A stretch of DNA of 58,260 nucleotides from positions 1 to 58,260 of the forward strand of contig DYEF01000029.1 in assembly GCA_020725805.1 (NCBI GenBank), in the 5' to 3' direction. The stretch is from Bdellovibrio sp. (lineage in GTDB: Bacteria > Myxococcota > SpSt-1050). A program made the translations under genes and the position numbers. Positions 18,877 to 28,313 of the stretch are shown here, piece after piece (the stretch's first letter is position 1; every line of letters starts with the position of its first letter). The notes beneath the pieces are model-generated. The model saw only the letters and a list, made by a program, of their open reading frames with translations. It was not told where the DNA came from and searched no databases.

Positions 18877-20316
18877 TTATTTCTTAGGAGGTATCTTTTC
18901 GAGTTCGAAGAGAAACTGTTCGAGTTTCTGTGCCTGTTTGTCGTGCATCTTCTTTATTTCGGTGTATCTGTTCTGCATCCTCTTGTTGTAATCCTCGCTC
19001 TCATTTCCGATAGGCACGATATTTCTGTAATCTATAGTTCGTTTTATCTGCAGCCACAACTCCTTGTACATATCACTCAGATGTTTTTTCAGCTCCTCGG
19101 AGAATTCCCAGTTGTAAATCGTCTCCTTATGGGAAAAAGACCTGTATATGACTATCTCATCAACATCGCCGTATCCCTTTAAATGCCTGTCGACTATCGC
19201 AAAGGCGGGGACGGTGTAGGTCGGGAAGCGGTCGGTATAGAGTTCTATGGTAATAGTCCGGTCTTTCGAGAGAGTCACACCAAAAAAATTATCGCCGAAC
19301 TGAAAGAGTTTCAGATTTCTGTTGTCCAGCAGATACGAGATTATCCTGAACTGTTCCTGCGTGTTGAGAAAGGGGAGCTCTTTCTGGGGATTCGGTATGA
19401 CAGACTTCTTTGTCTTTATAAAATCCAGAATTTCATCAATGCCTACAACCAGATTGAGTCCCTTCCCCTCGGAGTAAAATGCGTGATAGAGTCCCACGAG
19501 TTCATACTCCTTGGTCTCGCAGTTGATCGCAAAAACCGGGGAGCCGCTCTGTCCGGTATTCAGCTGGGCATCGACGATGAAGTCGGTGTGATGCCAGTCC
19601 CCGTCGTTATCTTCGATATTTACATTAATGACCTTGCCGGTATTGCTTGCGTTGAAGATTCCCAAAGGAAATCCCTTTATCATAACCACGTTACCGGTTT
19701 TCAGTTCTGAGGAAGAACCCGTCTTATACGGTATCGGTTCGATATTTACCTTCCCCTCCAGTATGGCGGCGTCGAGTTCCGGGGCAATTGCCGTAATCTT
19801 AAGTTCCACGAAATTCTTTTCGAATGTATCGTTTTCATTCTGGACTATCTTTATAACCTCACTCACCTTCTTTGCCCCGAAAGGAACTCCCTCGAGTCTG
19901 TTATTCTCATTGGTCACGAGCGGCTGGTTTGCGACGTGTTCATTTGTCAGAAAATAAACGATGTCACCCTTCTTCTCAAAAGGGAAAGCAGTTCCGTGAA
20001 TCACGTACTTGATGAATCTCTTGTTTATCTTTCCATCTTCGGAATAGAATATCTGCTCGTAGGTTGTTGTGTTCCGTATACAGACCGAATAACTGCTCTT
20101 CCGGGACTTTTCGAACTCGAGAATCTCTCTTTTAAGTACCTCCGGGTTATCTGCATACCTTCCGCTGCACCTCTGTTCGGCCTTATTCGTATCAGGCTCT
20201 TCCGCCATAGCGGCACCTGCATCACCCTGATTAACATCCTTTTCTGCTACCATCTCCTTCCCTTTCGTACAGGACAGGAGAAGCAATATCAGGACGGCAA
20301 ATAAAAGGTTTCTCAT
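18877..20316 (-). CDS. lipoprotein with trypsin-like serine protease domain
   Basis: The 479-aa product has a lipoprotein signal (LLLSC, Cys about 16). A chymotrypsin-fold protease domain (about 100-295) carries TNEHVA (His), ELDAAIL (Asp) and NTGQSGSPV (Ser), a full catalytic triad in the DegP/HtrA-like order. There is no PDZ domain; the C-terminal 170 residues are a separate alpha/beta region with a charged helical end that I do not recognise. It probably works on the inner face of the outer membrane or in the periplasm. Confidence 0.85.
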   Translation of the reverse strand: MRNLLFAVLILLLLSCTKGKEMVAEKDVNQGDAGAAMAEEPDTNKAEQRCSGRYADNPEVLKREILEFEKSRKSSYSVCIRNTTTYEQIFYSEDGKINKRFIKYVIHGTAFPFEKKGDIVYFLTNEHVANQPLVTNENNRLEGVPFGAKKVSEVIKIVQNENDTFEKNFVELKITAIAPELDAAILEGKVNIEPIPYKTGSSSELKTGNVVMIKGFPLGIFNASNTGKVINVNIEDNDGDWHHTDFIVDAQLNTGQSGSPVFAINCETKEYELVGLYHAFYSEGKGLNLVVGIDEILDFIKTKKSVIPNPQKELPFLNTQEQFRIISYLLDNRNLKLFQFGDNFFGVTLSKDRTITIELYTDRFPTYTVPAFAIVDRHLKGYGDVDEIVIYRSFSHKETIYNWEFSEELKKHLSDMYKELWLQIKRTIDYRNIVPIGNESEDYNKRMQNRYTEIKKMHDKQAQKLEQFLFELEKIPPKK

Positions 20317-20393
20317 AATTCCCTTATACCACCAAAACGGTCTTTATCAAGAAGAAGAATCTTTTTTTAGTCAGAGACACACAAAACCGGATA

Positions 20394-22124
20394 TCAGTTC
20401 TTACAGTTGTACAACTCCGTCAGACCCGAATAATTCGACTTCAGTATACTGATTATATCAGAGAGCGTCTGGTTGAACTTGTTAGTAGCCGAATCGGTCG
20501 TCTTGACACAGATTACCCTCTCGTCTCCGCAGACACTTATCTCTTCACAGTAATTCTGGTGAGGAATTTTATCCATCCACCGCTTCACACCGTACAGAGG
20601 CTTTCCGCCGATGAATACGAGTTTTACGTCCTCGACTCCGAGTCTGGTCAGGTCGGAATAATCCCTGAGGCTGTCGTATTCGAAAACTGCAATATCCGCC
20701 ACATAATCCTTTACGAGTTTACCTACCCTGTCTTCCATTGCAAGCGCCTTTGCCGGAATATAAGTAATCATATTGAAGATATCCTTATCCGACAGGGCAC
20801 CGCTGAGTTTCTCCTTGTTGTATTTTCCAACAAACTGAAGTTCCTCGAGCATATTCTTTCCGCCGGAGGGATTCCAGTCGGGGGCAATCGATATATCAAG
20901 TCCTATGTTCTTTGCTGTAACGATATCCGTTGTATCGCCGTAAAGCCTCGTATTGGAAATGGGCGACCATATAAGTTTTGCACCGGTATTCTTCATCTCC
21001 TGAAATTCGGACTGGGTCAGCGCCGTTCCGTGAATAATCGCCGTCTCCTTGAGAAGAAGCCCTTTGTTCTTGAGTGTCGTAAACTCATTTCTCGAGAGCG
21101 TATCGATACCTTCGGCAAGATGAATGACAAACGATTTGACGGAACCGCTCTTCGTCCCGTTTATAATACTCGTCGCCGTCGTATCGTCGAGAGAATCGAT
21201 TGACGGGACGTGTGTGCGGACATAGTCAAAACCAAAGCCGTTGTACTGCGTGTCGACATTTCTGACGAGCACGTTGATACAGGTGGCGGTATAGGATGAA
21301 CCCTGAGAAGATGTTGTACCGGCCAGCAGAGCCACCACCTCTGCAAATTTTACCATCTCGCACTTGAGACCCAGATTACCAAGGTCGTCAAACGGCTTCT
21401 TGAAGAGTTTATATGAGGAGTCATTCTGCCACTGATATCTGTTCTGGTAGAGCTTTGTATTCTGCCATTTCGGGAGGATATTGTATGCGAGGTGATTGTG
21501 TGCATCGTATAAGGAAGGCATTATTGCCCCGTGGGTGGAAATCGTCGTAAATTTCCCTGTATCGTTCTGATATGTGGAGCTGCAGTCCTTTGCAACGCAG
21601 AAAATCTTATCGCCGACGATATAGACCTCTCCGACATACGGGTCGCTGCCATCCAGTATCAGACCCTTTAGAAGGAATCTGTCGGATGTGGTCCCCGTTA
21701 CAACCTCCTCATTTCCGATACCGGTGTCGGTTGAGACGTCAAGTCCGGTATCAAAGCCCGAATCTGTTCCGGCGTCATACGAGTCCGGGATATCGGAAAT
21801 ATCCGTTATATCCGTATAATCAGGAATATCTGAAATATCATAAGAAACATCTGCTGACGCATCCGGCAGGACAACAGTATCATCGCCAATCTGCACACAG
21901 ACTCCGTCTATACATACCTCATCTGCATTACAGGGGAAGAGACACTCTTTTCCGATGTCTGCATCCGGATAGACTGCCGCATCAGTTCCTGTATCAGAGA
22001 CTTTGACATCCGCGACATATACGTCCTGAAGAGATGAATCGGTTACTTCGGACGTAGCATCTCCGCCGCACGCAAAGAAGAGTTGTCCGTAAAACAGAAC
22101 CAAAAGAGTGATTATTTTTTTCAT
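20394..22124 (-). CDS. lipoprotein amidohydrolase
   Basis: The 576-aa product has a lipoprotein signal (LFFAC, Cys about 19), a linker of about 130 residues rich in Asp, Ser, Thr and Ile with one small Cys-rich module, and a metal-dependent amidohydrolase domain from about residue 145. The metal-binding motif DAHNHLAYN, a later histidine in FVIHLAEG, HGTALTQ and the Asp in IAPDWNPSG follow the chlorohydrolase/guanine-deaminase pattern. The substrate is unknown; an extracytoplasmic amidohydrolase is uncommon. Several Cys at the C-terminus may form disulfides. Confidence 0.82.
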   Translation of the reverse strand: MKKIITLLVLFYGQLFFACGGDATSEVTDSSLQDVYVADVKVSDTGTDAAVYPDADIGKECLFPCNADEVCIDGVCVQIGDDTVVLPDASADVSYDISDIPDYTDITDISDIPDSYDAGTDSGFDTGLDVSTDTGIGNEEVVTGTTSDRFLLKGLILDGSDPYVGEVYIVGDKIFCVAKDCSSTYQNDTGKFTTISTHGAIMPSLYDAHNHLAYNILPKWQNTKLYQNRYQWQNDSSYKLFKKPFDDLGNLGLKCEMVKFAEVVALLAGTTSSQGSSYTATCINVLVRNVDTQYNGFGFDYVRTHVPSIDSLDDTTATSIINGTKSGSVKSFVIHLAEGIDTLSRNEFTTLKNKGLLLKETAIIHGTALTQSEFQEMKNTGAKLIWSPISNTRLYGDTTDIVTAKNIGLDISIAPDWNPSGGKNMLEELQFVGKYNKEKLSGALSDKDIFNMITYIPAKALAMEDRVGKLVKDYVADIAVFEYDSLRDYSDLTRLGVEDVKLVFIGGKPLYGVKRWMDKIPHQNYCEEISVCGDERVICVKTTDSATNKFNQTLSDIISILKSNYSGLTELYNCKN

Positions 22125-22287
22125 AGGCAGACCTCCAGCCTGAATTCACATTCTATCAGTAAAAGACACAAATTAAAACCAAAAAAAGACCTGATAATGA
22201 AAGAGGAAAATTATTTCACAGGCGGCACAGAGGTACGACAGGAGTAAGCACTTTTTTGATTTATGACAATAAAAATTCTTCCCGGGC

Positions 22288-22316
22288 TTGAAAAAAGACC
22301 CTTTATCTGTTAATAT
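22288..22316 (+). promoter_or_regulatory. sigma-70-like promoter for the TPR/barrel gene
   Basis: TTGAAA (22288-22293) and TAATAT (22311-22316) are 17 bases apart. The predicted start of transcription is about 16 bases before the ATG at 22340, which has a GAGGTGA ribosome-binding site. The 22125-22287 stretch between the two divergent genes holds no ORF or repeat that I can support. Confidence 0.55.
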
Positions 22317-22339
22317 CCTCAATCAATGTGAGGTGAAAT

Positions 22340-23581
22340 ATGAGATTCATAATTTCTGTATCCTTCCTTTTTGCAGTTTTATCGGGTTTACCTGTATCCG
22401 CCCAGACCCCGCCTCCCGGAATGCCGCCGGCTCCGCAGCTTCCTCCCCCGAACATCGATTCGGTCATATTAAGCGGAATGTCCGAGTTGTCCCTTGGCAA
22501 GCTCGACAGGGCGGTCGAGATTCTCTCCGAGGCAAAGAAGATGATGCCGAATTATCCAAAGGCCTCGATTATGAACGGATTTGCGCTGTTTATGCTCGGC
22601 AATTTCGAAGAGGCGTCTCTCAATATAGTAGAAGGGCTCTCTCTCCTTGTAGATGCAGAAAAGGAGATGGAGGAGATCAGGAATTATGTAAAGGATTACA
22701 AACTCCTTTCGCAGAGAGTGGACGGACTCGGGAGACTCATAAGCAACAAACCCGAGAGCAACAATCTCCGTATTCTGTATGCGTTCGTATATAAATTCGC
22801 CGGTTACAGGGAGTATTCGCACAAGGTCCTCAACTCGGTCGGGGCAGACAAGCCCGAATCCAAGGCAGTAAAGACCCTTCTGAATACAACCTTCGTGGTA
22901 AAGCCGTGGATCGACCTCCCGCCGCCGGTATTTACAAAGGATATTTACTACTCAAAAGAACTTCCGCCTCCTCCTCCGCGGGGAATTCCCCTAAAACCGC
23001 TTATGCCGCCGCCAAGAGTCTTTGGTATCGCTTTCGGACTGGGCGGCCACGGACTCACAGGGCAGATCCGCAATTCGGAAAAGGACTCAAAAGACCTGCT
23101 GTACAACAGTCTTCAGGGTGATGTTGCGGCATTCTTCGAATTCTCCTTCCTCTTCTCGCAGTTCGAACTCTCATTCAATTTCTGGGGCGGCGGAGTCTAC
23201 GGATATCTCTATGACAACAGGAAACAGACCTTCGGTCTCTACAGCGCCGGAATGGGATTTGCCTATCACCTGATAAGCGATGTCCATCTCAGGGGAGGTT
23301 TCGACCCGTCCCTCAAGATCGGCTACAACGCCATCTGGATGGAGAGAGACCAGTACCTCGACAACACATACTATCTGGGCTCAGAAGAGGTCGCCTACGG
23401 GCACGGGCCGGAACTCAGCCTCAGACTCGAGTATCTCTTCAGGGGGTATCCGATGGACGTGGCCTTCGGTTTGGAGACGGCCTACAAGGTTCTCATACTG
23501 AGCGAGGAGACCACCGGAATACTGAGACCTCTCGACGGAGGCTCGTACAATATTCTGGCAAGAGCAAGCCTTAAATTCTGA
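22340..23581 (+). CDS. TPR protein with C-terminal outer-membrane beta-barrel
   Basis: The 413-aa product has a signal peptide ending in SAQ (about 1-22), a Pro-rich stretch, a TPR-like helical region (about 35-180), a second Pro-rich linker, and from about residue 225 a run of alternating amphipathic beta strands rich in Gly, Tyr and Phe. It ends in Phe, as outer-membrane barrels do (ILARASLKF). The fusion suggests a periplasmic protein-binding arm on a small barrel. It is followed with almost no gap by hflX, whose ribosome-binding site overlaps its stop. Confidence 0.75.
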   Translation: MRFIISVSFLFAVLSGLPVSAQTPPPGMPPAPQLPPPNIDSVILSGMSELSLGKLDRAVEILSEAKKMMPNYPKASIMNGFALFMLGNFEEASLNIVEGLSLLVDAEKEMEEIRNYVKDYKLLSQRVDGLGRLISNKPESNNLRILYAFVYKFAGYREYSHKVLNSVGADKPESKAVKTLLNTTFVVKPWIDLPPPVFTKDIYYSKELPPPPPRGIPLKPLMPPPRVFGIAFGLGGHGLTGQIRNSEKDSKDLLYNSLQGDVAAFFEFSFLFSQFELSFNFWGGGVYGYLYDNRKQTFGLYSAGMGFAYHLISDVHLRGGFDPSLKIGYNAIWMERDQYLDNTYYLGSEEVAYGHGPELSLRLEYLFRGYPMDVAFGLETAYKVLILSEETTGILRPLDGGSYNILARASLKF

Positions 23582-23591
23582 GGAGACAGAT

Positions 23592-25208
23592 ATCGCCCGC
23601 ATCTCTTCGGACATATCGGGACTAAAGCCCTCCTTCCGGAAGAGAATAGAATATCTCTTCAGAAGGAGACTCGGCAGTGGGGAATTCGTCAATTCCCAGA
23701 TAGTAAACGAACTAAGTCAGTTGTCGGAAGAAATAAAAAGGGAGATATCGGTCCTCTTCTCACGGGACGGAAGGGTTCTGGATATCTTCGTCGGCAAAAA
23801 CGAAGACCTCTGGCTCTCCGGGTCCCCCGAGACACGTCTGACAAAAAACTATTATTCGAGACAGAGGATAGTCAAGACCTCCTTCGGAAACAATATCGCC
23901 GAGAGGGATATCCTGCTTCTGAAGAAATTCAGACTCGACTCTCTGGTCGTTATCTATGGTCAGGAGAAAAAAAGAAGAGTAACTGCCGTTATGAGAACAC
24001 CTCCCGGCTCTAACGAACCTCTGCAGTTTTTCGAGCTGGACAAAAAGGTTCCAAAATGCAGTTTTTCGGAACTGATAGAATCCTATGAAGAGGAACTCTC
24101 GAGGTTCAGGGAGGAAAAGAGGCTCGACACGTCCGGAAAGAAGGCAGTAATCGTGGGCTGCGGAAATGAGACAGAGTGCGATATCAGATATTATCTCGAT
24201 GAACTCTCCGCACTGCTCGGCACACTGAATATTCATACTGCCGCATCCGTCTGGCAGAAGAAAGCCCCCGAGAATGCCTATCTCGTCGGGAAGGGGAAAC
24301 TCACCGAGATCAGGGAGCTGGGCGAAATCTACGGTTGTGATATGCTCGTCTTCTTCAACACACTCTCGCCTGTGCAGAAGAGAAACATCGAGGACGAGAC
24401 CGGCTTTCAGATATTCGACCGCAACCAGATAATTCTGGATATCTTTGCAAAGAGGGCAAAATCGAACGAAGGGAAACTTCAGGTAGAACTCGCCTATCTG
24501 AAGTATCAGCTGCCGAGGCTGACGGAAAAAGATGCGGGATTGTCGAGACTCGTGGGAGGGTTCAGGACCAAAGGTCCCGGAGAGACGAAACTGGAGGTTA
24601 TGAAGAGAAACTACAGGGAGAGAATCTCGAAACTGAACCGCAGAATGGAGGATATCAGAAAGCGCAGGAATTTTCTGAGGGAGAAGAGGAAGGCCTCGCA
24701 CATTCCGCTCGTTGCCATCGTCGGCTACACGAACGCAGGTAAATCCACACTCCTAAACCGCATCACGAAAAGCAATGTATATGTCGAGGATAAACTCTTT
24801 GCCACGCTCGACACCACTACCAGAAAATATACCTTTCCCGACGGCAAATCAGTCCTCTTTTCCGATACAGTAGGATTCATAAAGAACCTGCCCGGGGAAC
24901 TGAAGAACGCATTTATGGCGACTTTCGAGGAGATTCTGGAATCCGACCTCATTCTGAACGTAGCGGATATCTCGAGTGCGGATATCCACAACCATATAGA
25001 GGCAGTCGAGGAGATCCTCTCCGAGATGTGCGCAGACCATATACCGAGAATTCTGGTGCTGAACAAGGCCGACAGGATAAATATCCTAGAGACCAACCTG
25101 AAACGTTCGGACGGCATCATCATCTCTGCCAGAACCGGCTCGGGAATAGACCATCTGATGCAGAGAATCAGAGAGTATCTTCCGCACTGCAATGCGGACC
25201 CCTTTTAA
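23592..25208 (+). CDS. hflX: GTPase HflX, apparent non-canonical start
   Basis: HflX is a ribosome-associated GTPase that splits stalled or heat-stressed 70S ribosomes. The G domain shows GYTNAGKSTLLN (Walker A), DTVGF, and NKAD; the N-terminal half includes the GGFRTKGPGE loop. The first canonical start in this frame is TTG at 23721, but family-like sequence (SGLKPSFRKRIEYLFRRRLG) extends upstream of it, and no ATG, GTG or TTG exists between the in-frame stop at 23523 and 23721. GAGGAG at 23580-23585 lies six bases before ATC at 23592, so I place the start there with reservation, giving 538 aa. Its position 10 bases after the preceding stop suggests coupling. Confidence 0.85.
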   Translation: MARISSDISGLKPSFRKRIEYLFRRRLGSGEFVNSQIVNELSQLSEEIKREISVLFSRDGRVLDIFVGKNEDLWLSGSPETRLTKNYYSRQRIVKTSFGNNIAERDILLLKKFRLDSLVVIYGQEKKRRVTAVMRTPPGSNEPLQFFELDKKVPKCSFSELIESYEEELSRFREEKRLDTSGKKAVIVGCGNETECDIRYYLDELSALLGTLNIHTAASVWQKKAPENAYLVGKGKLTEIRELGEIYGCDMLVFFNTLSPVQKRNIEDETGFQIFDRNQIILDIFAKRAKSNEGKLQVELAYLKYQLPRLTEKDAGLSRLVGGFRTKGPGETKLEVMKRNYRERISKLNRRMEDIRKRRNFLREKRKASHIPLVAIVGYTNAGKSTLLNRITKSNVYVEDKLFATLDTTTRKYTFPDGKSVLFSDTVGFIKNLPGELKNAFMATFEEILESDLILNVADISSADIHNHIEAVEEILSEMCADHIPRILVLNKADRINILETNLKRSDGIIISARTGSGIDHLMQRIREYLPHCNADPF

Positions 25209-25237
25209 AACCAAATACCTGCAGTATAGCATTTCAG

Positions 25238-25265
25238 TTGACATAATCCGTTTTGAAAGTAGAAT
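25238..25265 (+). promoter_or_regulatory. sigma-70-like promoter for the Cys-rich lipoprotein
   Basis: A perfect TTGACA (25238-25243) and TAGAAT (25260-25265) are 16 bases apart. The start codon at 25289 follows with AAAGGAGGA in between. The promoter sits in the short gap after hflX, so the lipoprotein can be expressed separately. Confidence 0.6.
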
Positions 25266-25288
25266 GCGGTATCCCAAAGGAGGATAAG

Positions 25289-27550
25289 ATGCGTTCAAAC
25301 TATCTGAGTTGTTTTATTGTCCTGTTTCTGTTTCTGGCTACAGGGTGCAGTGAAAGCGGTGTTGTAGGTGAACAGGATTCGTCCGGGACAGATACTATCG
25401 CCTCGGATATCATCTCATCAGATGCAAGACAGGATGTCCAGTATGGCGACTCCGTATCGGATACCCTGCCCGACGGAGAGCTGCGGGAGTGTATGAGCGA
25501 TAAGGATTGCGTCTCTCCGTATAAAAAGTGCAATATGGCAAAAAATATATGTGTCGAATGTCTGTACAACAGTGATTGTCTGACGGATTACATCTGTGAC
25601 AACAACAGCTGCAAAAAGGCGACAACAGAGTGCGAGACCGACGGGGAATGCGAGAAGGGAAAGATCTGCGAGGGCGGCAAGTGTCAGACCGGCTGCAGGT
25701 CCGTAAGGGATTGCCCCGAGAAGATGCTCTGTGACCTGAGCAAGCAGCCGTTCGGTGAATGTGTTCAGTGTATCAAAAAGGAGGACTGTCAGGAGAATTT
25801 CAACTGTATAAACGGCCAGTGCGTCTTTTACTGCACGGACAACAATGACTGCAACGGAAGGTTCTGCAATCTGACGACACACAAGTGTGTGGACTGCCTC
25901 AAGGACGGAGACTGCCCCCTCAAGACGATATGCGACAGCCTAAACAGGTGTGTGGAGGGGTGCAGGTCCTCGAGAGACTGCACACCGCTTCTCTGCGATA
26001 CCTCAAAGGGCGAGAACGGGAAGTGCGTCGAGTGTCTGAAAAACGAAGACTGTCAGGACATAAACAAGGTCTGCAACGACGGGGTATGTGTATTCAGATG
26101 TGACGGTGATGAAGACTGCACAGGACAAAAGTGCGACAAGACCAGCGGAATCTGCGTGGACTGCCTCATAAAGTCGGACTGCAAACTCGGATTCATCTGT
26201 ATAAACAAGGTCTGTGTAACCGGTTGTGAAGACACAAGAGACTGCCCTCCTGATCTTCCGGTCTGCAAGACCGATATCGGAGAACACGGCTCCTGTGTGA
26301 TGTGCGACAATGATGAGGACTGCGGGAGCTCGGAGAAGTGTGTCCAGAACAGCTGTGTGAAGGTCTGCAAGTCGGATAATGACTGCGTAGCAGGGTTCTG
26401 TGACCTCGTATCCGGCAAATGCGTCGAGTGTCTCAAGGACAGCCAGTGCATGATCAATATGGTCTGTGTAAACAGGTCGTGCACCCCGGGATGCAGCAAG
26501 GATAAACCCTGTGCAGGTACCTACAAGTGTGACCTGTCGGTAACTCCCGGCAGATGCGTCGAATGTCTCGAAAAGAGCGACTGTCTTGCAGACGGGGAGT
26601 GTATCGACAACAAGTGCAAATACCCCGGAAAGCAGTGCGGCGAGGCCTGCAAGGAGACCAAAGAATGTGCAACCGGCCTCAAATGCAGCTTCCTCTTCCA
26701 GCAGTGCCTGCCCGAATGTATCGACAATACCCAGTGCCCCAATCAGGACTGCATCAACTTCGGAGCCGGCGGGACCTGCATGAGCTGTGGTCCGCCCAAA
26801 TGTGACCCGGAATGCAAACAGGACGAGGAGTGCGTAAACGGCAAGTGTATCAGGAAGTGTTTCCCGCCCTGTGATTTCGGATATATCTGCAACAACGGAT
26901 ACTGCGAGGCCGCACAGACAGGTTGCAACCCGCCCTGCCAGAAGGATTCTTTCTGCTATGACGGCAGCTGTATGAAATATAACTACGGGACCTGTCCGGT
27001 GGGTATGCTCTATATTACCGAGACAAACAGCTGCATCGACCAGTTCGAGGCATCTCTAAAGAGCGGAGACATAGGAAAAGATGACGGGACAACCACAACG
27101 GCTATTGTTCAGTCGGTAAACGGGGCGAAGCCTCTCGTATATGTTACATACTATCAGGCAAAGAAGATGTGCGAAAACTCCGGCAAGAGGCTCTGCAAGG
27201 CAACCGAGTTCACTCAGGCCTGTGACGGACTATTAAATTTTGTATATCCCTACGGGAATACCTACGATGCCGCTGCCTGCAATACGGGTAATTCCTCCGC
27301 CCCCGAGGCGGCACTGTGCGGCAGCTTCGTCAGATGCATCTCTGTTTACGGCGTCGTGGATATGAGCGGGAATGTCTGGGAGTGGACAGACTCGATGTAC
27401 TCCTCGTCAGGCGACAGAATGATAATGGGCGGAAGTTTTGTGAGCGCCGCCGAAAATACCGCCTGCAAATCAGAGCTCAACGCAGTAACCGGTCAGCCGC
27501 TCCCTCTCACCGAGAAGAGGAATACTCTCGGTTTCAGGTGCTGCAAATAG
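25289..27550 (+). CDS. Cys-rich repeat lipoprotein with FGE-sulfatase-type domain
   Basis: The 753-aa product has a lipobox (LATGC, Cys about 20), a short Asp/Ser linker, then a very Cys-rich region (about 70-560) built of modules of the form C-x-x-D-x-DC-x-C-x-C-V-x-C. Four modules make a higher unit of 88-89 residues that repeats three times, starting at Cys136, 225 and 313. The C-terminal domain (about 570-753) is of the formylglycine-generating/sulfatase-modifying type, with VDMSGNVWEWTDS and a terminal LGFRCC. Such domains in surface proteins are often non-enzymatic. The start at 25289 is set by AAAGGAGGA; an in-frame TTG upstream is ignored. Confidence 0.85.
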   Translation: MRSNYLSCFIVLFLFLATGCSESGVVGEQDSSGTDTIASDIISSDARQDVQYGDSVSDTLPDGELRECMSDKDCVSPYKKCNMAKNICVECLYNSDCLTDYICDNNSCKKATTECETDGECEKGKICEGGKCQTGCRSVRDCPEKMLCDLSKQPFGECVQCIKKEDCQENFNCINGQCVFYCTDNNDCNGRFCNLTTHKCVDCLKDGDCPLKTICDSLNRCVEGCRSSRDCTPLLCDTSKGENGKCVECLKNEDCQDINKVCNDGVCVFRCDGDEDCTGQKCDKTSGICVDCLIKSDCKLGFICINKVCVTGCEDTRDCPPDLPVCKTDIGEHGSCVMCDNDEDCGSSEKCVQNSCVKVCKSDNDCVAGFCDLVSGKCVECLKDSQCMINMVCVNRSCTPGCSKDKPCAGTYKCDLSVTPGRCVECLEKSDCLADGECIDNKCKYPGKQCGEACKETKECATGLKCSFLFQQCLPECIDNTQCPNQDCINFGAGGTCMSCGPPKCDPECKQDEECVNGKCIRKCFPPCDFGYICNNGYCEAAQTGCNPPCQKDSFCYDGSCMKYNYGTCPVGMLYITETNSCIDQFEASLKSGDIGKDDGTTTTAIVQSVNGAKPLVYVTYYQAKKMCENSGKRLCKATEFTQACDGLLNFVYPYGNTYDAAACNTGNSSAPEAALCGSFVRCISVYGVVDMSGNVWEWTDSMYSSSGDRMIMGGSFVSAAENTACKSELNAVTGQPLPLTEKRNTLGFRCCK

Positions 27551-27557
27551 CTCATTC

Positions 27558-28313
27558 TCAGTCCTCGAGAATGAATGTAAATGTATACTTAATCTTTGCC
27601 CTGACCGGTGTCTTTCCGGCCATTGCAGGAGAAAACCTTAACTGATATGCGGCCTTCAGTGCCTCTTCGTCGAAGCCGTATCCCATCTTCTTTATAAGCT
27701 TTGCCGAGACCACATTTCCGTTCTCGTCGATCTCAAGGGAGAGAACTACCGAACCCTCGATTCCGAGCCGTCTTGCCTCTTCGGGGTATTTTGGTTTTAC
27801 TTCCTTTAAGACCTTCGGCATCTGGCTTATGGCCTCAACGGGTGTCTCTTTCCGGGCAACATCCTCCGGTTTTATAAACTTATCGGATGTCCCCTTTTTG
27901 AGTCTGGGGTCCCCTATCATCGTCTCGCCGATCGGAACAGCCATTGCGACAGATGATTTACCGGAGGTATCCACGAGCGACTTGTCTATACCGAAGTTCT
28001 GGGCATTCTGTGCCTCCTGAGGCGGTTTTTCGCTCTGCTCCTTAATCTCTTCGGGCTTTACGAGCTTCACCTTCTTCGTCAGGTCAACGACCTTCTTTGG
28101 CTTTGGCGGCTCGGCCTTCGGTTTGGGCTCTTCTTTCGGAGGCTCCGGCTGCACCTCCTTTTTCGCCTCCTTCACCACATTGAACGAGATAATCGTCTCT
28201 TTTTTCTGTTCCTTGCCTCCTCCCCGCACGACTGCGACACCGAGACCGAAATGAATCAGTACCGATACAGCCACGGAGAGATATATTATTTTTGTTATTT
28301 TCTCTTCACTCAT
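27558..28313 (-). CDS. tonB: TonB-family energy-transducing protein
   Basis: The 251-aa protein has one N-terminal membrane helix (about 8-28), a long Pro/Lys/Glu-rich periplasmic spacer (about 45-110) and a C-terminal TonB domain (about 165-250) with YPEEARRLGIEGSVVLSLEI and the SPAMAGKTPV segment. It transmits proton-motive energy from ExbB/ExbD to outer-membrane receptors. I prefer the ATG at 28313, which overlaps the exbD stop by 8 bases, to the one at 28334. No TonB-dependent receptor lies in this window. A TolA role is less likely because the C-terminal domain is typical TonB. Confidence 0.9.
   Translation of the reverse strand: MSEEKITKIIYLSVAVSVLIHFGLGVAVVRGGGKEQKKETIISFNVVKEAKKEVQPEPPKEEPKPKAEPPKPKKVVDLTKKVKLVKPEEIKEQSEKPPQEAQNAQNFGIDKSLVDTSGKSSVAMAVPIGETMIGDPRLKKGTSDKFIKPEDVARKETPVEAISQMPKVLKEVKPKYPEEARRLGIEGSVVLSLEIDENGNVVSAKLIKKMGYGFDEEALKAAYQLRFSPAMAGKTPVRAKIKYTFTFILED

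Noticed and set aside
23760-24701. 313-codon open frame on the minus strand inside hflX
   Set aside because: It is antisense to conserved GTPase sequence, has no ribosome-binding site or recognisable domain, and follows from codon bias.
25289-27000. Repetitive DNA resembling a repeat array
   Set aside because: The repetition is at protein level (Cys-rich modules), with no identical short repeats and unique spacers, so it is not a CRISPR array.
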